DNA of 64,000 nt. Origin: Sphingomonas sp. dw_22. GTDB taxonomy: Bacteria; Pseudomonadota; Alphaproteobacteria; Sphingomonadales; Sphingomonadaceae. The stretch is from positions 1-64,000 of the forward strand of contig NZ_JAAVVE010000011.1 of the NCBI RefSeq assembly GCF_018449795.1, in the 5' to 3' direction. The notes under the pieces were generated by a model. The model was not told the DNA's origin and made no database searches. It saw only the letters and a list, made by a program, of their open reading frames with translations. Shown here piece by piece: positions 11,077 to 19,689 of this stretch (positions are counted from its first letter, which is position 1; each line of letters opens with the position of its first letter). Made by a program: the position numbers and the translations under genes.

Positions 11077-11997
11077 ATGCGCCTGATTCTCTCGGCGATT
11101 CTCGCCTGGCTTTTCGCGACGATTCCCGCCTCCGCCCAGAATTTCGATTTCCCGGCCGGCTTCAAGAGCCAGGACATCGCCACCAACGGCGCGACGATCC
11201 ATGTCCGCACCGGGGGCAAGGGGCCGGCCGTCGTGCTGCTCCACGGCTATGGCGAGACCGGCGACATGTGGATCCCGATGGCCGCCGATCTGGCGCGCGA
11301 TCATTTCGTCATCGTCCCCGATCTGCGCGGCCTCGGCCTCTCCTCCAAGCCCGCGGGCGGCTTCGACAAGAAGACCCAGGCGGGCGATCTCGCCGGCGTG
11401 CTCGCCGAGCTCCACGTCACGCGGATCGATCTCGTCACCCATGACATCGGCAACATGGTCGGCTTCGCCTTCGCCGCGCAGCATCCGGATCAGGTCCGCG
11501 CCTTCGCGCTGATCGACGCGCCGGTGCCCGGCATCGGCCCCTGGGAGGAGATCCTCAAGAACCCGCTGCTCTGGCATTTCCGCTTCGGCGGGCCGGACAT
11601 GGAGCGCCTGGTGGCGGGCCGCGAGCGCATCTATCTCGATCGCTTCTGGAACGAATTCTCCGCCGATCCCGCGCATTTCACCGAAGCCGCCCGCCGGCAT
11701 TATGCCGCGCTCTACGCGCTTCCCGGCGCGATGCATTCCGGCTTCGCCCAGTTCGCCGCCTTCGATCAGGACGCGATCGACAACCGCGCCTGGCTCGCCA
11801 CCGGCGCGCGGCTGCCCATGCCGATCCTCGGCGTCGGCGGCGAGAAGTCGTTCGGATCGACCATGGCCGAAGTGATGCGCGCCGCCGCGCCCAATGTGCA
11901 GACCGCGATCGTCCACGGCTCGGGCCACTGGATCATGGAGGAGAATCCGGTCGAGACGACCCGGATCATCCGCGCCTTCCTCGAATCGGTGCAATAG
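11077..11997 (+). CDS. Exported alpha/beta hydrolase, epoxide-hydrolase/dehalogenase type
   Basis: A 306-residue enzyme with a signal peptide (MRLILSAILAWLFATIPASA). Oxyanion-side motif HGYGET, nucleophile-elbow HDIGNMVG with Asp in the nucleophile position, and late catalytic His in HGSGHWIMEENP are visible. Asp rather than Ser as nucleophile places it with epoxide hydrolases and haloalkane/haloacetate dehalogenases, not esterases. The start follows AGAAAGGGG at 11062-11070; longer readings begin in sequence without coding character. It is a single gene; the substrate is unknown. Confidence 0.85.
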   Translation: MRLILSAILAWLFATIPASAQNFDFPAGFKSQDIATNGATIHVRTGGKGPAVVLLHGYGETGDMWIPMAADLARDHFVIVPDLRGLGLSSKPAGGFDKKTQAGDLAGVLAELHVTRIDLVTHDIGNMVGFAFAAQHPDQVRAFALIDAPVPGIGPWEEILKNPLLWHFRFGGPDMERLVAGRERIYLDRFWNEFSADPAHFTEAARRHYAALYALPGAMHSGFAQFAAFDQDAIDNRAWLATGARLPMPILGVGGEKSFGSTMAEVMRAAAPNVQTAIVHGSGHWIMEENPVETTRIIRAFLESVQ

Positions 11998-12053
11998 CCG
12001 GCTTGCTCCCACACCGGCTCCGCCACTAGGGACATGGGGAAAGGAGACGCGGC

Positions 12054-12926
12054 ATGAAACTCGGATTTCTCGGCCTGGGCCAGATGGGTGCCGGCATCGC
12101 CGCCAATCTGCTGAAGGCAGGCCATGAACTTCATGTCTGGAACCGCTCGCCCGAAAAGGCCGGGCCGCTGGTCGCCAAAGGCGCGGTGCTGGCCCGCTCG
12201 CCGCGCGAGGCGGCGGAAGGCGCCGATGCGATCTTCTCGATGATCGCCGACGACGCGGCGCTCGCCACCGTCATGGAGGGCGAGGACGGCCTGCTCGCCG
12301 GGCTTCCCGCGGGCGCGCTCCACATCTCGCACAGCACGATATCGGTCGCCGCCGCCGATCGCGCCGCCGGCCTCCACGCGGAGCGCGGCCAGCGCTTCGT
12401 CTCCGCCCCCGTCTTCGGCCGCCCGCCAGTCGCCGAGGCCGGCCAGCTCTGGATCGTCGCCGCCGGCGCCTCCGACGCGATCGATGCCGCCCAGCCGCTG
12501 TTCGACGTTATCGGCCGCACCGTGTTCCGCGTGGGCGGCACGCCCTCCGCCGCGAACCTCGTCAAGCTGGCCGGCAACTTCATGATCATGTCGACCGTCG
12601 AAGCCTATGGCGAGGCGATGGCGCTCGCCGAGCGCGGCGGCGTGCCGCGCGACCGCATGCTCGAAGTCCTCTCGGGCACGATCTTCGACGGCACGATCCA
12701 CAAGATCTACGGCCCAATGATCGCCGAGCAGCGCTATCGCCCCGCCGGCTTCGCGGCCCCGCTCGGCCTGAAGGACATGCGCCTCGCCGGGGAGGCCGCC
12801 GCGACTGTGGGCCAGCCCATGCCGCTGCTCGATCTGCTCAAGGCGCACCTGACCGAAACCGTCGCGACCGAAGGCGACGATGTCGACGTGACCGCGATGG
12901 CCGCCACGATCGCGAAGCTGGGGTAG
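12054..12926 (+). CDS. NAD(P)-dependent 3-hydroxyisobutyrate-dehydrogenase-like enzyme
   Basis: A 290-residue beta-hydroxyacid dehydrogenase (GLYR/3-HIBDH superfamily). The N-terminal Rossmann fingerprint is MKLGFLGLGQMGAGIAANLLKAGH. The conserved FVSAPVFGRP loop occupies the place of the substrate-binding DAPVSGG motif, and KLAGNFMIMSTVEAYGEAM carries the catalytic Lys and Asn. AAAGGAGA precedes the ATG. It reduces or oxidises a small hydroxy acid or semialdehyde in the cytosol. The divergent substrate loop (PVFGRP) argues against true 3-hydroxyisobutyrate dehydrogenase. Confidence 0.88.
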   Translation: MKLGFLGLGQMGAGIAANLLKAGHELHVWNRSPEKAGPLVAKGAVLARSPREAAEGADAIFSMIADDAALATVMEGEDGLLAGLPAGALHISHSTISVAAADRAAGLHAERGQRFVSAPVFGRPPVAEAGQLWIVAAGASDAIDAAQPLFDVIGRTVFRVGGTPSAANLVKLAGNFMIMSTVEAYGEAMALAERGGVPRDRMLEVLSGTIFDGTIHKIYGPMIAEQRYRPAGFAAPLGLKDMRLAGEAAATVGQPMPLLDLLKAHLTETVATEGDDVDVTAMAATIAKLG

Positions 12927-12954
12927 GATGGGCCGGCTGCCAGCCTCTTCTCTT

Positions 12955-13065
12955 CGTCACCCCGGCCGAAGTGCCGGGGTCCACCCATCCTCCAGAGAGC
13001 CCCTCACGCCTCTAGCTGCTCTCCCAGCATCTCGGTGGACCCCGGCACTTCGGCCGGGGTGACGG
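12955..13065. repeat. Facing palindrome pair, family R1 (second copy)
   Basis: CACCCCGGCCGAAGTGCCGG starts at 12959 and runs on through GGTCCACC; the inverse arm GGTGGACCCCGGCACTTCGG starts at 13034 and ends in GGTGACGG. The arms are separated by ~50 bp and sit between two convergent genes. Confidence 0.85.
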
Positions 13066-13114
13066 AGGAAGCTTTCACGCGGACTGATCTTCGTCGCGGG
13101 AATGTCGACCCACC

Positions 13115-14800
13115 CTAATCGTCGATACTCCGCCGGAAGGTCTCGGGCAGCAGGAACACCCCGATCACCACCGTCGCCGCGGCGACCACCACCGGATACC
13201 AGAGGCCGTAATAGATATCCCCCGTCGCCGCGACCATCGCGAAGGCGGTCGCCGGCAGGAACCCGCCGAACCAGCCATTGCCGATATGATAGGGCAGCGA
13301 CATCGAGGTGTAGCGGATGCGGCTGGGGAACAGCTCGACCAGCATCGCCGCGATCGGGCCATAGACCATCGTCACCATCAGGATCAGCGCGGTCAGGATC
13401 GCGATCACCAGCGGCTTGTTCACCTGTGCCGGATCGGCCCTGGCCGGATAGCCGGCCGCGCCCAGCGATGCCTGCATCGTCGCCTGATATTGCTTGACCA
13501 CGTCCTTGCGCGTCGCCGGATCGAGCAAGGTGCCGTCGTCCATCTCCAGCACCAGCCGGCCGCCGATCAGCAACTGCGTCCGTGAGGGCGCGACGCCCGC
13601 ATCCGGATCGCGCGGCCACGCCGCCGCCGCATAGGGTATGCCCGCCTTAGCGAGGAACGCCTTGGCGATATCGCAGGTCCGCTCGTCGAAAACGTTCCGG
13701 CCGATCGGATCGAACTGCACCGAGCAATGCGCCGGATCGACCACCAGCCGCACCGGCGCGTTGCGCTGGGCCGCGGCCAGCGCCGGATTGGCGGCCTGGG
13801 TCAGCGCGCCGAACAGCGGGAAATAGGTGATCGCCGCCAGCGCGCAGCCGGTCAGCACGATCGGCTTGCGGCCGATCCGGTCGCTCAGCCAGCCGAAGAA
13901 CACGAAGAACGGAGTCCCGATCACCAGCGCGATCGCGATCATCATGTTGGTGGTAACGCCGTCCACCTTCAGCATCTTCTCCAGGAAGAACAGCGCGTAG
14001 AACTGCCCGGCATACCAGACCACCGCCTGCCCCATCACCGCGCCGAACAGCGCGATCAGCACCAGCTTGAGGTTGCCCCATTTGGCGAAGGATTCCCTCA
14101 GCGGCGCCTTCGAAGTCTTCCCCTCCGCCTTCATCTTCTGGAACACCGGGCTCTCGGCGAGCTGGAGCCGGATCCACATCGAGACCGCGAGCAGCACGAT
14201 CGAGACGAGGAACGGCACCCGCCAGCCCCAGTCGGCGAACGCCGCCTCGCCCATCGCCGCGCGCGTGCCGATCACCACCAGCAGCGCGGCGAACAGCCCC
14301 AGCGTCGCGGTCGTCTGGATCCAGCTCGTATAGAGGCCGCGCTTCCCCTCGGGCGCATGCTCGGCGACATAGGTCGCGGCCCCGCCATATTCGCCGCCCA
14401 GCGCCAGCCCTTGCAGGAGCCTGAGCGCGATCAGGATGAACGGCGCCGCGAGCCCGATCATGTCGAATCCGGGCAGCAGGCCGACGCAGAAGGTCGAGAG
14501 CCCCATGATCCCCATCGTGACCAGGAAGGTGTTCTTGCGCCCCACCAGGTCGCCGATCCGCCCGAACACCAGCGCGCCGAACGGCCGCACGGCGAAGCCG
14601 GCCGCGAACACCCCCAGCGCGAAGATGAACCCCGTCGTCTCGTTGAGCCCGGTCAGGAAATGTGCGGTGATGTTGGAAACGAGCAGCCCGTACAGGTAGA
14701 AATCATACCATTCGAAAACCGTACCCAACGAGGAAGCGGCGATCACCAGCTTCTCGCTCTGCGTCGCGCGGTGATGCTTCGGCAGCGTCTCTTCGGCCAT
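13115..14800 (-). CDS. MFS transporter, metabolite:H+ symporter (MHS) type, with a periplasmic insert
   Basis: A 561-residue inner-membrane carrier with 12 predicted helices. Family features include FEWYDFYLYG in helix 1, RPFGALVFGRIGDLVGRK between helices 2 and 3, and LLQGLALGGEYGGAATYVAEHAP in helix 4, as in ProP/ShiA-like symporters. A soluble stretch of ~120 residues (about 338-460) is inserted between helices 9 and 10, a periplasmic loop, and contains Cys residues in AHCSVQF and ERTCDIA. The ATG at 14800 has GGAGAG upstream. The substrate is probably a small organic acid or osmolyte, not determinable here. Confidence 0.88.
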   Translation of the reverse strand: MAEETLPKHHRATQSEKLVIAASSLGTVFEWYDFYLYGLLVSNITAHFLTGLNETTGFIFALGVFAAGFAVRPFGALVFGRIGDLVGRKNTFLVTMGIMGLSTFCVGLLPGFDMIGLAAPFILIALRLLQGLALGGEYGGAATYVAEHAPEGKRGLYTSWIQTTATLGLFAALLVVIGTRAAMGEAAFADWGWRVPFLVSIVLLAVSMWIRLQLAESPVFQKMKAEGKTSKAPLRESFAKWGNLKLVLIALFGAVMGQAVVWYAGQFYALFFLEKMLKVDGVTTNMMIAIALVIGTPFFVFFGWLSDRIGRKPIVLTGCALAAITYFPLFGALTQAANPALAAAQRNAPVRLVVDPAHCSVQFDPIGRNVFDERTCDIAKAFLAKAGIPYAAAAWPRDPDAGVAPSRTQLLIGGRLVLEMDDGTLLDPATRKDVVKQYQATMQASLGAAGYPARADPAQVNKPLVIAILTALILMVTMVYGPIAAMLVELFPSRIRYTSMSLPYHIGNGWFGGFLPATAFAMVAATGDIYYGLWYPVVVAAATVVIGVFLLPETFRRSIDD

Positions 14801-14897
14801 GCCCTCTCCCCTTGTCGCCGGCAACCAACCACAGCCCGGCGCAACTGCAAAGCCTGAAAGGGTTCACAGGAGCCTCGCCGCAGCGTAATCAGCGCGC

Positions 14898-15164
14898 ATG
14901 ATCGACCGTATCTTCCTCTCCCACCCGCGCAGCGTCGGCGAGAGCTATGCCGAGCATGCCGCGACGGCGGCGCGCTTCGGGTTCACGATGATCGTCGGGG
15001 GCGCCGCATGCCTCCTCCATGCGATCGTGCCGGCCGTCTTCCCGCGCACCGCCAGCGATCGCGTCAAGAAGCTCTACATGCAGATGAAGGCGCGCCAGCC
15101 CGCCTTCGCCCAGTCCCGCCCGGCGTTCCAGGAACCCGAGTGGCAGATCGAGTACGAAATCTGA
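14898..15164 (+). CDS. DUF6356 family protein
   Basis: An 88-residue protein of a small alphaproteobacterial family of unknown function, recognisable from IDRIFLSHPRSVGESYAEHAA and the central membrane-like segment GFTMIVGGAACLLHAIVPAVFP, after which a charged tail follows. Probably a small single- or two-pass membrane protein. The next gene begins inside its 3' end, so the two are likely co-expressed. Confidence 0.8.
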   Translation: MIDRIFLSHPRSVGESYAEHAATAARFGFTMIVGGAACLLHAIVPAVFPRTASDRVKKLYMQMKARQPAFAQSRPAFQEPEWQIEYEI

Positions 15165-16510
15165 TCGATCACGTCGCCATTATCGGCGCGGGGTTTTCGG
15201 GCACGCTGCAGGCGATCAACCTGCTCCGCCACGACGGCCCCCGCGCCACGCTGATCGAGCGCGCACCCGTGGCCGGCACCGGCCTCGCCTATGGCGCCGC
15301 GCATCCCAGCCACGTCCTGAACGTCCGCGCCGCGAACATGAGCGCCTTTCCGGACGATCCCGGCCATTTCGTCCGCTGGCTGGAGGCGCGCGGCATGGCC
15401 GATGCCGCCACCGCCTTCATCCCCCGCGTGACCTTCGGCGAATATCTGCGCGAGTTGCTGGAGGAAGCGCTGCGCACCTCCAACGGCCGGCTGACGCTGG
15501 TCCGTGGCGAAGTGGTGGATCTCGAATCGAACAATCGCGGCGTGCATGTCGTCCTGAAAGACCGCACGATCGAAGCCGATGCGGCCGTGCTCGCGGTCGG
15601 CAATCTCCCGCCGCACACGCCGCCTGGGCTCGACCCCGACGCGCTCTCGCCGACGCGCTACAAGGGCGACCCCTGGGATCCCAGCGTCCCCGAAAACCTC
15701 TCCGACGACGATACCGTCCTCGTCATCGGCACCGGGCTGACGATGGTCGATGTCGTGCTGCTGCTCGACGCGCGCGGTTTCCGCGGCAGGATCGTCGCCC
15801 TTTCGCGCCGTGGCCTGCTCCCACGCCCGCACGCCCCCGGCTCGGACTGGCAGAAGATCGCCGAGCGCCCCGCCCTTTCCGCATCCGACCTGCTCCACGC
15901 CGTCCGCCGGCGCGGCAAGGTGATCGGCTGGCGCAACGCCGTGGATGAGCTCCGCCCCTTTACCCAGGCGATGTGGGGCAATGCCAGCGAGGACGAGCGT
16001 GCCCGCTTCCTCCGCCATCTGCGCCCCTGGTGGGACGTCCACCGCCACCGCCTCGCGCCCGAGGTCCATGCACGCCTCCAGGCGATCCTCGATCGCGGCC
16101 AGCTCGAAGTCGTCGCCGGCAAGACGCTCGGCTTCGAGGAGCGCGCGGACGGCATCCAGGTCGCCTTCCGCCGCCGCGGCCAGGACGCGACCGAGACGCT
16201 GCTCGCCCAGCGCATCGTCAACTGCACCGGTCCCCTGGGCGACCTGGAGCGCACCGAGGAGCCCCTTCTCCAGCGCCTGGCCGCACGCGGCCTGATCCGC
16301 CCGGACGCGGGCCATCTCGGCATCGACGTCGACAATCAGGGCCAGACGATCGCCGCGGACGGCAGCCCCAATCGCACGCTCTACGCGCTCGGCCCGATGA
16401 CGCGCGGCGCCTTCTGGGAAATCGTCGCGGTGCCCGACATCCGCACCCAGACCTGGAACGTCGCCCGCCGCCTTTCGAACGCGCACTGGGTGGGCGGCGA
16501 GGGGCTGTAA
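15140..16510 (+). CDS. FAD/NAD(P)-binding oxidoreductase (NAD_binding_9 type)
   Basis: About 456 residues. The N-terminal FAD fold is HVAIIGAGFSGTLQAINLL, with FAD-associated segment AYGAAHPSHVLNVRAANMS. A second dinucleotide fold is VLVIGTGLTMVDVVLLL, and NCTGPLGD lies toward the C-terminus. The family comprises uncharacterised flavoproteins distantly related to amino-acid N-hydroxylases. The frame has no ATG near the beginning; GTG 15140, with AGGA at 15130-15133, gives a compact N-terminus and a 25-bp overlap with the DUF6356 gene. CTG 15161 is a weaker alternative. Confidence 0.8.
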   Translation: MADRVRNLIDHVAIIGAGFSGTLQAINLLRHDGPRATLIERAPVAGTGLAYGAAHPSHVLNVRAANMSAFPDDPGHFVRWLEARGMADAATAFIPRVTFGEYLRELLEEALRTSNGRLTLVRGEVVDLESNNRGVHVVLKDRTIEADAAVLAVGNLPPHTPPGLDPDALSPTRYKGDPWDPSVPENLSDDDTVLVIGTGLTMVDVVLLLDARGFRGRIVALSRRGLLPRPHAPGSDWQKIAERPALSASDLLHAVRRRGKVIGWRNAVDELRPFTQAMWGNASEDERARFLRHLRPWWDVHRHRLAPEVHARLQAILDRGQLEVVAGKTLGFEERADGIQVAFRRRGQDATETLLAQRIVNCTGPLGDLERTEEPLLQRLAARGLIRPDAGHLGIDVDNQGQTIAADGSPNRTLYALGPMTRGAFWEIVAVPDIRTQTWNVARRLSNAHWVGGEGL

Positions 16511-16584
16511 GCCTTAAGTTCGCCATTTATCTCACCGGAAGCCACAACTCACCGCTCCGGCATCGCCGCCGCAACTAGTATCAA

Positions 16585-16621
16585 TTGACACCATTAGCCG
16601 GCCAGCGGTAGAACCGCCCCA
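16585..16621 (+). promoter_or_regulatory. Sigma-70-type promoter placing +1 at the hppD start codon
   Basis: TTGACA (16585-16590), an 18-bp spacer and TAGAAC (16609-16614) end six bases before the ATG at 16621. There is no Shine-Dalgarno sequence in between, so the transcript is probably leaderless. Confidence 0.55.
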
Positions 16622-17658
16622 TGACCGATCCCGCGAATCCCCTCGGCCTCAACGGCTTCGAGTTCGTCGAGTTCACCTCCCCGAATCCGGACGCGATGGC
16701 GCGCCAGTTCGAGCAGCTCGGCTTCGTGCCGACGCACCGGCACCTCAGCAAGAACATCACCCGCTACAAGCAGGGCCGCATCAACCTGATGCTCAATCGC
16801 GATGCCGACGGCCGCGTCGCGCAGTTCCGCAACGAGCATGGCGCCTCCGCCAGTGCGATGGCGTTCCGCGTCGCCGATCCCAGGCTGGCGATGCGCTGGG
16901 CGCTCGATCACGGCGCGCAGCCCACGATCGAGGACGACACCGTCATCGAAGGCATCGGCGGCTCGTACCTCTATTTCATCCAGGACGGCATCGATCTCTA
17001 TGCCGACTGGGCCGAGATCCCCGGCTGGCAGGAAGCCGAGGCGCAGAACAATGTCGGCCTCGACCTGCTCGATCACCTCACCCACAATGTCCGGCGCGGC
17101 CAGATGCGGGTGTGGTCGGACTTCTACAAGACGCTCTTCGGCTTCGAGGAGCAGAAATATTTCGACATCAAGGGCCAGGCCACCGGCCTGTTCAGCCAGG
17201 CGATGATCGCGCCCGACAAGGCAATCCGCATCCCGCTCAACGAGAGCCAGGACGACAAGAGCCAGATCGAGGAATTCCTCCGCGAATATCATGGCGAGGG
17301 CATCCAGCACCTCGCGCTGACCACGGACGACATCTTCGATACCGTCGAGCGGCTCCGTGCGAGGGGCGTGCGCCTCCAGGACACGATCGAGACCTATTAC
17401 GAGCTGGTCGACAAGCGCGTCCCCGGCCATGGCGAGGATCTGGAACGCCTGCGCCGCAATCGCATCCTGATCGACGGCAATATCGGCGAAGAGGGCATCC
17501 TGCTCCAGATCTTCACCGAGAACATGTTCGGCCCGATCTTCTTCGAGATCATCCAGCGCAAGGGCAATGAAGGCTTCGGCAACGGCAATTTCCAGGCGCT
17601 GTTCGAGAGTATCGAGCTGGATCAGATCCGGCGCGGGGTAATCAAGGTCGACGCTTGA
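16621..17658 (+). CDS. hppD: 4-hydroxyphenylpyruvate dioxygenase
   Basis: A 345-residue non-haem iron enzyme converting 4-hydroxyphenylpyruvate to homogentisate, the second step of tyrosine catabolism. The three iron ligands are visible: His152 in LLDHLTHNV, His230 in GIQHLALTTDDI and Glu309 in FFEIIQRKG. The C-terminal GFGNGNFQALFESIELDQ helix that closes over the active site is intact. hmgA, the next enzyme, follows 255 bp downstream. Length and motifs are normal for the bacterial enzyme. Confidence 0.97.
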   Translation: MTDPANPLGLNGFEFVEFTSPNPDAMARQFEQLGFVPTHRHLSKNITRYKQGRINLMLNRDADGRVAQFRNEHGASASAMAFRVADPRLAMRWALDHGAQPTIEDDTVIEGIGGSYLYFIQDGIDLYADWAEIPGWQEAEAQNNVGLDLLDHLTHNVRRGQMRVWSDFYKTLFGFEEQKYFDIKGQATGLFSQAMIAPDKAIRIPLNESQDDKSQIEEFLREYHGEGIQHLALTTDDIFDTVERLRARGVRLQDTIETYYELVDKRVPGHGEDLERLRRNRILIDGNIGEEGILLQIFTENMFGPIFFEIIQRKGNEGFGNGNFQALFESIELDQIRRGVIKVDA

Positions 17659-17836
17659 TCCGCGATGCAGCGCGAAGGCGCCCGCCGTCGACCGGACGGC
17701 ACGGCAAGCGAGCCCATAGGGCACGGCTTTGCCGGGACCGACGGGATGGCGGTTGATAGAGTTTGGAGGGGAGAGCCGGGACCAACCCGGCCCCAAATTT
17801 TCCCTCTCCTCCCCATGGGGAGAGGGAACCGCAGGA

Positions 17837-17875
17837 GGATGAGGGAGACGGCGCCACCGCGCCTCTCCCTCATCC
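17837..17875. repeat. Stem-loop between hppD and hmgA
   Basis: GGATGAGGGAGA (17837-17848) pairs perfectly with TCTCCCTCATCC (17864-17875), a 12-bp stem with a 15-nt loop. A second palindrome, CTCCCCATGGGGAG, lies just upstream (~17810-17823). The 255-bp gap contains no gene. The stems look like another REP-type unit and could also attenuate transcription into hmgA. Confidence 0.6.
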
Positions 17876-17913
17876 GACTTCTCCGGCCAGCGAAGAGCGA
17901 TTAGGAAGCGGCC

Positions 17914-19191
17914 ATGCCCGATTATTTCCCCGGCTTCGGCAACCACGTCTCCACCGAAGCCGTTCCCGGTGCGCTCCCCATCGGCCGCAACTCGCCGCAA
18001 AGGCCCGCCTTCGGCCTCTATGCCGAGCAGCTCTCCGGCACCGCCTTCACCGCGCCCCGCCACGAGAACCGCCGCTCCTGGCTCTATCGCCTCCGCCCCA
18101 GCGCCGAGCATCCGCCCTTCACGCGTTACGACGGTGCTGCAAACTTCGCCCCTGGCACGGTGGGCCATCCCCTGCCCCCCAATCGCCTGCGCTGGGATCC
18201 GATCCCCGGCCCGTCCGAGCCGACCAACCTGATCGACGGCATGACGACGATGCTCGTCAACCGCGATCCCGCGGACCTGGAGGGCGTCGCGGTCCATCTC
18301 TACGCCGCCAATCGCGACATGGACGCCCGCGTCTTCATGGATGCGGACGGCGAACTGCTGTTCATCCCCCAGGCCGGCCGCCTGACGCTCCTCACCGAGC
18401 TCGGCCGCATCGACATCGCCCCCGGCCAGATCGCGCTGGTCCCGCGCGGGTGCAAGTTCCGCGCGCTGCTCCCCGACGGCGAGGCGCGCGGCTATGTCGC
18501 CGAGAACCACGGCGCGCTGTTCCGCCTCCCCGATCTCGGCCCGATCGGCGCCAATGGCCTCGCCAATCCGCGTGACTTCGAGACCCCCACCGCCTGGTTC
18601 GAGGATAACGACGAACCGTTCGAACTGGTCCAGAAATATCTCGGCAGCCTGTGGACGACCACGCTCGACCACAGCCCGCTCGACGTCGTCGCCTGGCACG
18701 GCAATCTCGCGCCCTGGCGCTACGATCTCGCCCGGTTCAACACGATCAACACGGTCAGCTTCGACCATCCCGATCCCTCGATCTTCACCGTGCTCACTTC
18801 GCCCAGCGACGTGCCGGGCCGCGCCAATGCCGATTTCGTGATCTTCCCGCCCCGCTGGATGGTGGCGGAAGACACGTTCCGCCCGCCCTGGTTCCACCGC
18901 AACGTGATGAGCGAGGCGATGGGCCTGATCCACGGCGCCTACGACGCCAAGGCGGAGGGCTTCGCCCCCGGCGGCCTCTCGCTCCACAACCTCATGGCCG
19001 GCCACGGCCCCGATCTGACGAGCTGGCAGGGCGCGACCAACGCCGATCTCAAGCCCCACAGGATCGAAGGCACCATGGCCTTCATGGTCGAGACCTGCTG
19101 GCCCTACAGGCCCACCCAACACGCCCTCGACCACGCCCAGCCCGACTATGACGCGGCATGGAAAGGCTTCCCCAAGGCCAGGCTCCCATGA
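17914..19191 (+). CDS. hmgA: Homogentisate 1,2-dioxygenase
   Basis: A 425-residue Fe(II) dioxygenase that opens the homogentisate ring to maleylacetoacetate. The N-terminus [19 protein letters not shown] is diagnostic. The iron-ligand region [16 protein letters not shown] shows the H-x5-E arrangement, and the later His lies in [19 protein letters not shown] precedes the ATG. The isomerase and hydrolase that finish the pathway (maiA, fahA) are not in the window. The last base of its TGA is the first base of the 133-bp inverted-repeat element downstream. Confidence 0.97.
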   Translation: MPDYFPGFGNHVSTEAVPGALPIGRNSPQRPAFGLYAEQLSGTAFTAPRHENRRSWLYRLRPSAEHPPFTRYDGAANFAPGTVGHPLPPNRLRWDPIPGPSEPTNLIDGMTTMLVNRDPADLEGVAVHLYAANRDMDARVFMDADGELLFIPQAGRLTLLTELGRIDIAPGQIALVPRGCKFRALLPDGEARGYVAENHGALFRLPDLGPIGANGLANPRDFETPTAWFEDNDEPFELVQKYLGSLWTTTLDHSPLDVVAWHGNLAPWRYDLARFNTINTVSFDHPDPSIFTVLTSPSDVPGRANADFVIFPPRWMVAEDTFRPPWFHRNVMSEAMGLIHGAYDAKAEGFAPGGLSLHNLMAGHGPDLTSWQGATNADLKPHRIEGTMAFMVETCWPYRPTQHALDHAQPDYDAAWKGFPKARLP

Positions 19192-19323
19192 ATTCCTCCC
19201 CGGAACGGGGAGGGGGACCATCCGAAGGATGGTGGAGGGGCGGCGGCGAAGCCGCCGTCTTCGACGGCGCCCCTCCACCACGCCCTGCGGGCGCGGTCCC
19301 CCTCCCCGTTCCGGGGAGGAATT
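19191..19323. repeat. 133-bp element: facing pair of three-hairpin units (family R3), 'empty' form
   Basis: The outermost 29 bp are perfect inverted repeats (19191-19219 against 19295-19323), beginning AATTCCTCCCCGG and ending CCGGGGAGGAATT. Each half reads hairpin 1 (CCCCGGAACGGGG), AGGGGGACC, hairpin 2, GGTGGAGGGGC; the left half continues into hairpin 3 (CGGCGGCGAAGCCGCCG). The left end supplies the final base of the hmgA stop; the right end supplies GGAGGA, the Shine-Dalgarno of the next gene. The same unit encloses a DUF559 gene at 25996-26486. Confidence 0.9.
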
Positions 19324-19325
19324 GA

Positions 19326-19679
19326 GTGCAGCACCTCTCCGAAACCCCACCCAACGTCATCCTCGGCCCTCTCGCCCTCGTCCCCGACGGCAAGGCCCGC
19401 AACTTCGTCCTGGAGATGCGCGCCGGCCGTTTCCACGGCTTCGTCGTGCGCTGGGGCGAGACCGTCCACGGCTATGTCGATCGCTGCGCGCACATGGCCC
19501 TCCCCCTCGCCCAGCAGCTCGACCAGTATCTCACCGAGGACGGTGCCCTCATCCAATGCTCCTGGCACGGCGCGCTCTACCGCATCGAGGACGGCGTCTG
19601 CGTGGGTGGCCCTTGCGCCGGCGCGCGGCTAAGGGCTTGGCCGGTAGCGGTGCGCGACGGGATGATCGTGACCGCCTGA
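19326..19679 (+). CDS. Rieske [2Fe-2S] domain protein
   Basis: A 117-residue single-domain Rieske ferredoxin. The two cluster motifs are RCAHMALPL (C-x-H) and [14 protein letters not shown] (C-x2-H), with [13 protein letters not shown] closing the domain. It carries electrons in the cytosol, presumably for an oxygenase or reductase; its place between hmgA and ivd does not identify the partner. The start is GTG at 19326. Its ribosome-binding site (GGAGGA, 19315-19320) is contributed entirely by the right end of the upstream repeat element. The next gene starts 11 bp after its stop. Confidence 0.9.
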   Translation: MQHLSETPPNVILGPLALVPDGKARNFVLEMRAGRFHGFVVRWGETVHGYVDRCAHMALPLAQQLDQYLTEDGALIQCSWHGALYRIEDGVCVGGPCAGARLRAWPVAVRDGMIVTA

Positions 19680-19689
19680 GAGGATGACG

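Noticed and set aside
13727-14857. 376-residue plus-strand open frame opposite the MFS transporter
   Set aside because: Arg/His/Glu-rich shadow of a well-supported transporter gene.
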